This document shows, in pieces, positions 1 to 6,378 of a stretch of 9,472 bases of DNA. The DNA lies in assembly GCA_027353565.1 (NCBI GenBank), contig DAIEHO010000268.1:1-9472 (forward strand), given 5' to 3'. The notes below the pieces were generated by a model. That model was not told the DNA's origin. It ran no database searches and worked only from the letters and a program-made list of their open reading frames with translations. The position numbers and the translations under genes are program-made. Within the stretch, counting starts at the first letter, position 1, and the number at the start of each line of letters is the position of its first letter. Source of the DNA: Propionibacteriaceae bacterium. Its GTDB lineage: Bacteria; Actinomycetota; Actinomycetes; Propionibacteriales; Propionibacteriaceae.

Positions 1-105
1 CGGCGCGACGTTCCAGGACGCCGGAGGGAGCTCCAGCACCTGCTGCAGCTCGAAGATCTCGCGCAGCGTGCCCTCGTCGGCAGATGCCGCGTACCGTCCG
101 CACAT
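1..105 (-). CDS. SRAP-domain (YedK/HMCES-type) abasic-site protein, N-terminal fragment
   Basis: Only the first 35 codons are in the window; the rest lies beyond base 1. The frame opens with ATG at 105-103 and reads MCGRYA, the family's N-terminal signature: after removal of Met, Cys2 becomes the catalytic N-terminal residue that crosslinks to abasic sites in single-stranded DNA. Residues 31-35 read WNVAP, matching the conserved W-N-(V/I)-AP motif that follows about 30 residues in. Known family role: shielding abasic sites and self-reversing DNA-protein crosslinks; bacterial members often sit near SOS genes. The gene diverges from the DoxX/aroA/rsgA run, and I recall the same divergent placement next to aroA in mycobacteria. 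No Shine-Dalgarno sequence precedes the ATG, but a TAGATT hexamer lies 8 nt upstream, suggesting a leaderless message. Family call is confident; completeness cannot be judged. Confidence 0.9.
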   Translation of the reverse strand, partial: MCGRYAASADEGTLREIFELQQVLELPPASWNVAP

Positions 106-113
106 AGCCGGTG

Positions 114-119
114 AATCTA
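114..119 (-). promoter_or_regulatory. Candidate -10 element for the SRAP gene
   Basis: TAGATT on the minus strand fits the actinobacterial TANNNT -10 pattern. It ends 8 nt before the SRAP ATG, which would place transcription start at or within about 2 nt of the start codon. No convincing -35 hexamer was seen at 16-18 nt upstream. Inference from pattern only. Confidence 0.4.
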
Positions 120-149
120 CCCTCGAACACGAATTGTGACCCGATCCGA

Positions 150-180
150 TTGGTAAGCGGCACTCGGGAAGGGTAGTAAT
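150..180 (+). promoter_or_regulatory. Candidate promoter for the DoxX-aroA-rsgA run
   Basis: TTGGTA at 150-155 resembles a -35 hexamer. TAGTAAT at 174-180, 18 nt further on, resembles a -10. The next gene's ATG is at 186, so the transcript would be leaderless or nearly so. An AAGGG at 169-173 is 12 nt from that ATG, far for a Shine-Dalgarno. Only 80 bp separate the two divergent genes, so both promoters must lie here. Confidence 0.35.
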
Positions 181-185
181 GGACC

Positions 186-866
186 ATGAGTCTTCTGCGT
201 TTCGCCGGCCGCACGATGTTGGCCAGTTTCTTCGTGGTCCAGGGCGCCAAGGCCGTCATGAATCCCGAGCCGCTCGTCGCGGACGCCGACCCCTTCGCCA
301 AGGCGTTCGTGCCTCTCGCCCAGAAGGTCGCCCCGGCATCCGTCGCCGGCTACCTGCCCGAGGACACCAAGACGCTGGTACGGATCACGGGCGCGGCTCA
401 GGTCGTCGGAGGTCTCATGCTGGCCACCGGGATCGGGCGCCGGCTCGGGGCCGGAGTTCTCGGACTGTCCATGGTCCCCCACGTCATCGCGTCCCGTCCG
501 CTGAAGAGCTCCACGGCGGAGGAGCGGGAGATCGCCAAGTCGCACCTGCTGCGCAACGTCGCTCTCCTCGGAGGCGCGATCCTTGCGTCGCTCGACACGC
601 AGGGCCGTCCGAGCCTCGCCTGGCTCGCCGACGACCGCCGACAGCGACTGGCCGGTGACGCGGAGCGTACGGCGAAGCACCTCACGGGATCGGCGAAGCG
701 CACCGGGCGCGGTGTCGCCAAGAAGGCCCGGAAGACCGCCGAGCGCGCCGTCAGGGACGCGAAGGTCGCCAAGAAGTCGGTCACCCGCGAGCTGAAGCTC
801 GCGGGCGGTGAGGCGAGATCCCAGGTCGTCGGGGCTCAGCGCCGCCTGGAGCACGCGCTCCCTTGA
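186..866 (+). CDS. DoxX-family membrane protein with lysine/arginine-rich C-terminal tail
   Basis: Protein of 226 residues. The first 140 residues look like a DoxX-type membrane protein: an N-terminal hydrophobic helix (about 5-24) with the family-like F-x-x-Q-G-x-K segment, then hydrophobic stretches near 64-82, 85-104 and 121-138, giving four likely membrane helices. DoxX-like proteins are poorly characterised; some act with thiol or respiratory redox partners, so no reaction is assigned. From about residue 148 the character changes to a roughly 80-residue hydrophilic tail dense in Lys, Arg and Ala (the GVAKKARKTAERAVRDAKVA region), resembling histone-H1-like tails and likely cytoplasmic. 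I chose ATG 186 because it opens the frame carrying the hydrophobic domain; ATG 179 is in another frame. The TGA stop overlaps the TTG start of aroA, so the two are probably translationally coupled. Confidence 0.8.
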   Translation: MSLLRFAGRTMLASFFVVQGAKAVMNPEPLVADADPFAKAFVPLAQKVAPASVAGYLPEDTKTLVRITGAAQVVGGLMLATGIGRRLGAGVLGLSMVPHVIASRPLKSSTAEEREIAKSHLLRNVALLGGAILASLDTQGRPSLAWLADDRRQRLAGDAERTAKHLTGSAKRTGRGVAKKARKTAERAVRDAKVAKKSVTRELKLAGGEARSQVVGAQRRLEHALP

Positions 867-2134
867 GCGAGCCCGCGCCCGTCCCTTGGGCCGCCCCCGT
901 GGCGGCCGGCCCGCTGCGGGCGCGAGTCGTCGTACCCGGTTCCAAGTCCGCGACCGCCCGCGCACTGCTGCTGGCAGCCATCTCCAGCGGCCCCGGCACG
1001 ATCACCGGCCCGTTGGAGGCTCGTGACTCCCAGCTCATGCGCGACGCGTTGCGGTCGCTGGGTGCCGTCATCGACGACTCCGACCACCTCACGTGGAAGG
1101 TGAGGCCGGCCAAGCCCGTCCGAGCGGCCACCGAGATCGACTGCGGCCTCGCCGGGACGGTCATGCGGTTCGTACCGCCCGTGGCGGCCCTCGCGTCCGG
1201 GACGACACGGTTCAGGGGCGATGACAGGGCCAGCGCCCGTCCCGTACAACCCATCCTCGACGGCCTGCGCCAGCTCGGCGCCCAGGTCGACGGTGACGTG
1301 CTTCCGTTCTCGGTGACCGGCCCCGTCCGTGGGGGCGCCGCGACGATAGACGCCACCGGATCGAGCCAGTTCGTGTCAGGGCTGCTGCTCGCGGCGGCCC
1401 GGTTCCCGGAGGGCCTGACGCTACGGCACGAAGGGGATGGCGACGTGCCCAGCCGCCGCCACATCGACATGACCGTGGACTGGCTGCGGGCCCGCGGCGT
1501 CCAGGTCACGCACCCCGACGAAGACACCTGGGTCGTCCTGCCCGGGCCGATCAGAGGGATCGCCGAGACCGTCGAGCCCGACTTCATGACGGCCGCTCCG
1601 TTCCTCGCCGCGGCCGTCGTCACGGGTGGCACGGTGACGATCGCCGGTTGGCCCAGCTCGTCGACCCAGCCCGGGCTGAACCTCGGCGACGTCCTGACCG
1701 AGTTCGGGGCGTCGGCGACACTCAGCTCCGGAGGCCTCACCGTCTCGGGCGCCGGCCGCATCCACGGCGTCGACCTCGACCTCCACGACGCCTCAGAGCT
1801 CGTACCGGTCGCGGCCGCCCTCGCGAGCCTCGCCGTCACGCCGTCGACGATCCGCGGCGTCGCCCACATCCGCGGCCACGAGACGGACCGTCTCGCCGCG
1901 CTCGCTGCGGAGATCACCGGCCTGGGCGGTCACTGCGTGGAGACCGCGGACGGCCTGGACATCGAGCCGGCTCCACTGCATGCCGGGACGTTCCACTGCT
2001 ACGCCGACCACCGCCTCGCGCACGCCGGCGCCGTGCTCGGCCTCGTCCAGCCCGGCATCGTGCTGGATGACATCGCGTGCACGTCCAAGACCATGCCCCA
2101 GTTCCCCGAGACCTGGCAGGGCATGTTCCGATGA
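863..2134 (+). CDS. aroA: 3-phosphoshikimate 1-carboxyvinyltransferase (EPSP synthase)
   Basis: Sixth step of the shikimate pathway: transfers enolpyruvyl from phosphoenolpyruvate to shikimate-3-phosphate in the cytosol. The 423 residues match the family's length. Visible counterparts of E. coli active-site residues: Lys28, Ser29 and Arg33 in VPGSKSATARA; Gly98, Thr99 and Arg102 in GLAGTVMR; Arg126; Ser167-Ser168-Gln169; Glu340 and Arg343 in HETDR; Arg384 in DHRLA; Lys409 in CTSKTMP. Glu312 sits where E. coli has catalytic Asp313, as I recall for the M. tuberculosis enzyme. One oddity: the usual Asn before Arg33 (KSxTNR) is Ala32. The start is TTG at 863, overlapping the DoxX stop by 4 nt; GTG at 899 is a possible later start, but the TTG gives an N-terminus like the mycobacterial protein. 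The end overlaps rsgA by 4 nt. Confidence 0.96.
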   Translation: MSEPAPVPWAAPVAAGPLRARVVVPGSKSATARALLLAAISSGPGTITGPLEARDSQLMRDALRSLGAVIDDSDHLTWKVRPAKPVRAATEIDCGLAGTVMRFVPPVAALASGTTRFRGDDRASARPVQPILDGLRQLGAQVDGDVLPFSVTGPVRGGAATIDATGSSQFVSGLLLAAARFPEGLTLRHEGDGDVPSRRHIDMTVDWLRARGVQVTHPDEDTWVVLPGPIRGIAETVEPDFMTAAPFLAAAVVTGGTVTIAGWPSSSTQPGLNLGDVLTEFGASATLSSGGLTVSGAGRIHGVDLDLHDASELVPVAAALASLAVTPSTIRGVAHIRGHETDRLAALAAEITGLGGHCVETADGLDIEPAPLHAGTFHCYADHRLAHAGAVLGLVQPGIVLDDIACTSKTMPQFPETWQGMFR

Positions 2135-3153
2135 GCCGGCGCGGCAACACCGGCAGTGTGTACGAGGACGAGCAGAAGGGCTTCGACCGTCCGGCGCGCC
2201 ACACGCGCCCCCGGACCAAGGACCGGCCCGACTACTCCACCCTCGACGTGGCGCGTGTGGTCACGATCGACCGCGGCAGGTACCGGTGCGTCATCGACGG
2301 ACGGCCCGTCAGCGCCACGAAGGGTCGCTCCCTCGGGCGGACGTCGGTCATCGTCGGTGACATGGTCCGACTCGACGGCGACACGTCCGGTGAGCCGGGC
2401 ACCTTGGCGCGCATCGTCGAGGCGTTGGAGCGGGTGACGGTCCTGCGACGTACGGCCGACGACGACGACCCGTACGAGAGGCCCATCGTCGCCAACGCGG
2501 ACCAGCTCGTGATCGTGACCGCGCTCGCAGACCCGCCGCCGCGGATGGGCATGATCGACCGGATCCTCATCGCCGCGTACGACGCGGGCATCGCCCCGTT
2601 GCTGTGCCTCACCAAGTCCGACCTCGACGACCCCACGGAGATCATCGCCGCGTACGGGCCGCTCGGCGTGCCCATCGTCGTGACGCGGATCGGGCAGGAG
2701 CTGTCGGAGCTCCGCTCGTACCTCGATGGTCACGTCAGTGTCCTCGTGGGCCACTCCGGGGTGGGCAAGTCGACGCTGGTCAACGCGTTGATCCCGAGCG
2801 CGCGGCGGGCCACGGGTGTGGTGAACGACGTCACAGGTCGCGGGCGTCACACGTCGAGTGCCGCCATCGCGCTGGAGCTGCCCGGCGGGACGGGCTGGGT
2901 CGTCGACACGCCCGGCGTACGGTCCTTCGGCCTGTCCCACGTCGACCCCCGCAACGTACTGCGGTCCTTCTCCGACCTCGAGGAGCTCACCGAGGACTGC
3001 CCGAGGGGATGTACGCACCTGGCCACGGAGCCGGAGTGCGCGCTGGACGCGGCGGTGGCCCAGGGGACGCTGCAGGCCGAGCGCCTCGCATCGTTCCGGC
3101 GGATCCAGGTCCTCGACCGTCCGAGCTACGGGCCGGAGCCTTCGACCAGGTAG
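2131..3153 (+). CDS. rsgA: Ribosome small-subunit-dependent GTPase RsgA
   Basis: Late 30S ribosome-assembly GTPase, 340 residues. It is a circularly permuted GTPase and the motifs appear in the expected G4-G1-G2-G3 order: TKSD at 161-164, the P-loop GHSGVGKS at 207-214, RGRHTS at 237-242 (switch I), DTPG at 259-262. Before these is an OB-fold region (about 38-110); after them is the zinc-binding segment with Cys290, Cys294, His296 and Cys303. A basic N-terminal stretch of about 37 residues (PRTKDRP) resembles that of the mycobacterial homologue. I take ATG 2131 as start because it forms an ATGA overlap with the aroA stop and the protein then matches relatives from the first residues; an upstream in-frame ATG at 2077 lies well inside aroA. 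The aroA-rsgA pairing is conserved in actinobacteria, though no functional link is evident. Confidence 0.96.
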   Translation: MSRRGNTGSVYEDEQKGFDRPARHTRPRTKDRPDYSTLDVARVVTIDRGRYRCVIDGRPVSATKGRSLGRTSVIVGDMVRLDGDTSGEPGTLARIVEALERVTVLRRTADDDDPYERPIVANADQLVIVTALADPPPRMGMIDRILIAAYDAGIAPLLCLTKSDLDDPTEIIAAYGPLGVPIVVTRIGQELSELRSYLDGHVSVLVGHSGVGKSTLVNALIPSARRATGVVNDVTGRGRHTSSAAIALELPGGTGWVVDTPGVRSFGLSHVDPRNVLRSFSDLEELTEDCPRGCTHLATEPECALDAAVAQGTLQAERLASFRRIQVLDRPSYGPEPSTR

Positions 3154-3205
3154 CGGAACGCTCGACCCGGGCCGCGAGGTCCCGCAGGCGGCGGATGGTC
3201 CCCGG

Positions 3206-3211
3206 TAGCCT
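3206..3211 (+). promoter_or_regulatory. Candidate -10 element giving a leaderless hisN transcript
   Basis: TAGCCT fits TANNNT and ends 6 nt before the hisN ATG, which would put transcription start on the A of ATG. No Shine-Dalgarno sequence precedes hisN, which agrees with a leaderless start. No clear -35 was found. The 64-bp gap after rsgA holds nothing else I recognise. Confidence 0.4.
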
Positions 3212-3217
3212 GCTGGC

Positions 3218-4111
3218 ATGGCTGCTCGCAAGGAACTCACCGACGATCTGCGCCTGGCGCACGTGCTCGCGGACAACGCGGACTCGATCACGCTGGCGCG
3301 GTTCCGGGCTCAGGACCTGAGGGTCGAGCACAAGCCCGACCTGACCGAGGTCACCGACGCCGACTTCAAGGTCGAGGAGGCGATCCGCCGCACCCTCTCG
3401 TCGAGCCGACCGCGCGACGCCGTACATGGCGAAGAGGGCGAGGACACCGGCTGGGGACCGAGGCGCTGGGTCATCGACCCGATCGACGGTACGGCCAACT
3501 TCGTTCGAGGCGTGCCCGCCTGGGCGACGCTCATCGCCTTGATGGTCGAGGACAAGGTCGAGGTGGGGGTGGTCAGCGCCCCTCTGCTCGGTCGGCGCTG
3601 GTGGGCCTGTACGGACGGTGGGGCGTTCACCGGCAAGTCGCTCATGAGCCCGACCGCGATGCGCGTCTCGAACGTGAGCTCGTTGTCCGACGCGTTCCTG
3701 TCGTACTCGTCCCTGAAGGGGTGGGTCGACGCGGAGCGCGGGCTCCAGTTCGGGGACCTGATGCGTACGGTGTGGCGCACTCGTGCGTTCGGCGACTTCT
3801 GGTCGCACATGCTCGTCGGAGAGGGCGCCGTGGACATCTCCGTCGAGCCCGAGCTGGCCCTGCACGACATGGCCGCTCTCGACGTGATCGTGCGCGAGTC
3901 GGGTGGCCGCGCCACGTCGATCGACGGCGCTGACGGTCCCGTCGGTCCGGGCCTGCTCTGTACGAACGGGCTCCTTCACGACGAGGTCCTCGACCTGCTC
4001 GCAGAGTTCGCGGAGGATGCCGCGGAACCGGACGAGACCGAGGAGTCGGTCATCATCGTCGGCCGCCGAGGTCTCCCGCCGGACGAGAGCCAGATCCCGG
4101 AGAGAACCTAG
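3218..4111 (+). CDS. hisN: Histidinol-phosphatase, inositol-monophosphatase family
   Basis: Dephosphorylates L-histidinol phosphate in histidine synthesis; actinobacteria use this IMPase-type enzyme. Motifs seen: KPDLTEVTDAD (39-49), the metal-binding Glu pair in GEEGED (71-76), motif A WVIDPIDGT (84-92; Asp87 and Asp90 bind metal), and motif B with Asp217 in HDMAALDVIVRESGG. NFVRGVPAW after motif A and the ATNGLLHDEV-like CTNGLLHDEV near 248-257 closely resemble M. tuberculosis HisN. That protein ends near this point at about 260 residues; this one continues with a 35-40-residue acidic then basic tail, to 297 residues. The last five codons (I-P-E-R-T) and the TAG stop lie inside the first 22-bp repeat unit, so the tail may be a late addition. 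The start is the ATG at 3218; it is 64 bp after rsgA and convergent with serA. Confidence 0.92.
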   Translation: MAARKELTDDLRLAHVLADNADSITLARFRAQDLRVEHKPDLTEVTDADFKVEEAIRRTLSSSRPRDAVHGEEGEDTGWGPRRWVIDPIDGTANFVRGVPAWATLIALMVEDKVEVGVVSAPLLGRRWWACTDGGAFTGKSLMSPTAMRVSNVSSLSDAFLSYSSLKGWVDAERGLQFGDLMRTVWRTRAFGDFWSHMLVGEGAVDISVEPELALHDMAALDVIVRESGGRATSIDGADGPVGPGLLCTNGLLHDEVLDLLAEFAEDAAEPDETEESVIIVGRRGLPPDESQIPERT

Positions 4112-4199
4112 CCTCCTCCGGGAGAGAACCTAGCCCCATCCCGGAGAGAACCCAGCCCTCTCCGGGAGAACCTAGCCAGCCCCAGGAGAGGACCTGGCT
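4092..4199 (+). repeat. Five tandem copies of a 22-bp repeat, plus orientation
   Basis: Units at 4092-4113, 4114-4135, 4136-4157, 4158-4177 (20 bp, two bases missing) and 4178-4199 (the most diverged). The shared core is TCCSGGAGAGAACCTRGCC, with S = G or C and R = A or G; the first three bases of each unit vary. The period is exactly 22 for the first three steps. The first unit overlaps the last codons and stop of hisN. The period is not a multiple of three, so the array is not built to extend the reading frame. Function unknown. Confidence 0.9.
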
Positions 4200-4284
4200 G
4201 TCCCTGGGCGCCCAAGGGAGAGGGAAGGTCGCCGCTCGAGGGAGCACATCACCGACTGGAACGAAGGATCACCAGGAACTCGGG
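4200..4284. other. Unique spacer between the two repeat arrays
   Basis: No gene is recognised here. It contains a GC-rich palindrome TGGGCGCCCA (4205-4214) flanked by CCC/GGG, giving at best a short weak hairpin. ACCAG (4271-4275) and CTGGT (4287-4291) form another short inverted pair reaching into the inverted array. Neither is followed by a T run, so no canonical intrinsic terminator is visible, although hisN and serA converge here and must terminate nearby. Confidence 0.4.
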
Positions 4285-4350
4285 AGCTGGTTCTTCTCCC
4301 GGACCGGGCCAGGTTCTCTCCCGGACCGCGCCAGGTTCTCTCCCGGATCT
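4285..4350 (-). repeat. Three tandem copies of the same 22-bp repeat, minus orientation
   Basis: Read on the minus strand, units at 4350-4329, 4328-4307 and 4306-4285 carry TCCGGGAGAGAACCTGGC; the third has one extra A and a diverged end. The period is exactly 22. The first unit starts directly after the serA stop codon. Its 22 bases match the outermost plus-strand unit (4092-4113) at 19 positions, including the AGATCC that precedes the core in both. The two arrays therefore face each other as an inverted pair bounded by the two gene ends. Confidence 0.9.
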
Positions 4351-5547
4351 TCAGAGGGAGACGGTGCGCACTCGTACGGTCTCTGTGAGTGCGCCGAGCT
4401 CGGCGACCAGCTCGGTGTGACCGGCGTCGTCGAGGTCGGTGATGACGTAGCCGAGCGAGCCTCTCGTACCGAGCACCTGCCCCGCGATGTTGACGTCATG
4501 GTCGCCGATCACGGCGTTGAGCCTCGCCAGGACGCCCGGCACGTTGCGGTGGAGGTGCAGGATCCGGGTCTGCCCGCTCGGGGTGTTCTGGACCTGAGGC
4601 AGGTTGACGGAGAGGACCGTCGACCCGAGGGAGGCGTAGTCGCTCAGCTTCGTCGCGACGAACCTGCCGATGTCGCGTTGAGCCTCTTGCGTCGAGCCGC
4701 CCACGTGCGGCGTGAGGATGACGTTCGGCAGTCCCTGGAGGGGGCTGACGAAGTCCTGGGTGTTCCCGTGGGGCTCGTTGGGGAAGACATCGATGGCCGC
4801 GCCGGCGACCCGTCCCGACACCAGCGCCTCGCGCAGGGCGTCCAGGTCGACGACCATGCCTCGGCACAGGTTGAGGAACAACGACCGCGGCCTCATCTTC
4901 GCGAACTCGGCCGCTGTGAAGAAGCCCGCGTTCCCTGGTCGCCCGTCCACGTGGAGCGAGACGACCTCAGCCTCGGCCAACAGCTCCTCCATGGACTCGC
5001 AGCGGCGCGCGTTGCCGAGCGCCAGCTTGTCGACGATGTCGTAGAAGATGACGCGCATCCCCAGGGACTCCGCCAGTACGGACAGCTGCGACCCGATGTT
5101 GCCGTAGCCGACGATGCCCAGCGTCCGTCCGCGCACCTCGTGCGAGCCCGCGGCGGACTTGTCCCACACGCCCTGGTGCATGCCGCTGCTCTTGTCCATC
5201 AGTCGCCGAGCGAGGGCGATGATCTCGGCGAGCGCGAGCTCGACGACACTGCGGGTGTTCGAGAACGGGGCGTTGAACACGGCGAGACCGGCATCACTGG
5301 CGGCATTGAGGTCGATCTGGTTCGTACCGATGCAGAACGCGCCCACTGCCTGCAGCTGCGGGTGAGCGGCGATGACCTCCGCCGTGACATGCGTCGCCGA
5401 CCGGATGCCGAGGAGGGAGACCCCCTCAAGCGCGGCCGTCAGGTCCTCGGGAGACAGGGCACCGGTCCGCAGCTCGACCTCGTACCCTCGCTCCGTGAGG
5501 ATCCTCTCGGCGTCGGGATGGATGTTCTCCAGCAGTAGCGCCTTCAC
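4351..5547 (-). CDS. serA: D-3-phosphoglycerate dehydrogenase, short E. coli type with ACT domain
   Basis: First step of serine synthesis: NAD-dependent oxidation of 3-phosphoglycerate to 3-phosphohydroxypyruvate. From GTG 5547 the protein has 398 residues and resembles E. coli SerA (about 410) end to end, including FCIGTNQIDL and NAPFSNTRSVVELA. Seen: the Rossmann motif GYGNIG near 147-152; catalytic Arg229 (CRGMVVD), Glu258 (FPNEP) and His281 (TPHVGGSTQEAQ). A C-terminal ACT domain from about 325 keeps His333, Asn335 and Asn353, counterparts of the residues that bind serine in the E. coli enzyme, so feedback inhibition by serine is likely. The intervening domain of the roughly 530-residue mycobacterial SerA is absent. 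An in-frame GTG at 5565 would add six residues; I prefer 5547 because VKALLLENIH matches the usual N-terminus. It lies 42 nt after the ABC ATPase gene, possibly cotranscribed. Confidence 0.92.
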   Translation of the reverse strand: MKALLLENIHPDAERILTERGYEVELRTGALSPEDLTAALEGVSLLGIRSATHVTAEVIAAHPQLQAVGAFCIGTNQIDLNAASDAGLAVFNAPFSNTRSVVELALAEIIALARRLMDKSSGMHQGVWDKSAAGSHEVRGRTLGIVGYGNIGSQLSVLAESLGMRVIFYDIVDKLALGNARRCESMEELLAEAEVVSLHVDGRPGNAGFFTAAEFAKMRPRSLFLNLCRGMVVDLDALREALVSGRVAGAAIDVFPNEPHGNTQDFVSPLQGLPNVILTPHVGGSTQEAQRDIGRFVATKLSDYASLGSTVLSVNLPQVQNTPSGQTRILHLHRNVPGVLARLNAVIGDHDVNIAGQVLGTRGSLGYVITDLDDAGHTELVAELGALTETVRVRTVSL

Positions 5548-5589
5548 AGCGGAGCATCTTGCCACGCCGCGAGCCCGCGTCGCGACGAG

Positions 5590-6378
5590 TCACGTCACGC
5601 GGAACGTCGGGATCGAGGCGAGGAGCTCCCGCGTGTAGGCCGACCGGGGCTCCCCGTACACCTGCGCGCTGGGCCCCTGCTCCTCGACTCGTCCGTGCCG
5701 CATGACGACGACCGAGTCGCACACGTGGCGCACGACGGTCAGGTCGTGGCTGACCATGATGAGCGTCAGACCGTGTGCGGCCACCAGGTCGCGCACGAGG
5801 TTGAGGACCTGTGCGCGTACGGACACGTCCAGGGCCGACACCGGCTCGTCGGCGATGAGTACCTGCGGCTTCGGTGCCAGGGCCCGCGCGATCGCGACTC
5901 GCTGCCGCTGGCCGCCCGACAGCTCGTGGGGGTACCGGTCGGCCACCTCGATGGGGAGGTCCACGGACTCGAGCACCTCCGCGAGCCGTGCGCGGTGGTC
6001 GAGAGGCACCTGGCCGCTGGCCCTGAGGAGCCGTGACCGCAGCGGCTCGGTGACGATCGCTCCGACCCGCATGCGGGGGTTCAACGACGAGCGTGGGTCC
6101 TGGAACACGAGCTGTACGGACGAGCGCAGGTCGCCGAGGTCACGCTCGGCGCGCCGCGAGACGACCTCGTCGTTGAACCGGATCTCCCCCGACGTCGGCG
6201 CGTCCAGCGCGGCCATCATCCGCACCAGCGTCGACTTGCCTGACCCGGACTCCCCCACGATCCCGAGCCGCTGGCCCGGTTCGACCGACAGGCTGACATC
6301 GTCGACGGCCAGTACGGACCCCGCTGTGCCCACCCGCCCGTACCGCCTGCTGACGTGGGACACCTCGTACAGGCTCAT
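5590..6378 (-). CDS. ABC importer ATPase, DppF/OppF type
   Basis: Cytoplasmic ATPase subunit that powers uptake, 262 residues. Walker A GESGSGKST (42-50), Q-loop FQDPRSSLNP (92-101), signature LSGGQRQR (153-160), Walker B VLIADEP (173-179), D-loop SALD (181-184) and switch His211 are all intact, so it should hydrolyse ATP. The SSLNPRMRV segment is typical of DppF/OppF. It ends soon after an AYTRELLAS segment and lacks the Cys-containing C-terminal extension of many longer Opp/Dpp ATPases; NikE-type proteins are similarly short. Its ATG at 6378 overlaps the stop of the preceding ATPase (ATGA), so a longer reading upstream in the same frame is not coding. It is the last gene of the transporter proper; serA follows. 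Confidence 0.92.
   Translation of the reverse strand: MSLYEVSHVSRRYGRVGTAGSVLAVDDVSLSVEPGQRLGIVGESGSGKSTLVRMMAALDAPTSGEIRFNDEVVSRRAERDLGDLRSSVQLVFQDPRSSLNPRMRVGAIVTEPLRSRLLRASGQVPLDHRARLAEVLESVDLPIEVADRYPHELSGGQRQRVAIARALAPKPQVLIADEPVSALDVSVRAQVLNLVRDLVAAHGLTLIMVSHDLTVVRHVCDSVVVMRHGRVEEQGPSAQVYGEPRSAYTRELLASIPTFRVT

Noticed and set aside
123..138. Possible LexA/SOS box (TCGAAC half-site) before the SRAP gene
   Set aside because: Only one half-site is present; the expected GTTCGA partner at 4-nt spacing is absent on this strand.
179..658. ATG at 179 with better spacing from AAGGG (159-codon frame)
   Set aside because: That frame shows no domain and is Arg-rich; the frame from 186 carries the membrane helices and runs to the aroA overlap.
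1999..3291. Minus-strand frames opposite aroA, rsgA and hisN (also 781-1917 and 2987-3979)
   Set aside because: Antisense shadows of well-supported genes with no recognisable motifs.
4092..4350. CRISPR array
   Set aside because: Units abut with no unique 30-40-bp spacers, the copies differ from each other, orientation flips midway and no cas genes are near.
4417..5538. Long plus-strand open frame (373 codons) opposite serA
   Set aside because: It lies within serA on the other strand, encodes no recognisable domain, has the Arg/Asp/Val-rich makeup of a GC-rich antisense shadow, and serA is unambiguous.
5578..5587. Palindrome CGTCGCGACG between the ATPase gene and serA, considered as terminator or operator
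   Set aside because: Ten bases, no loop and no T run; expected by chance in DNA this GC-rich.
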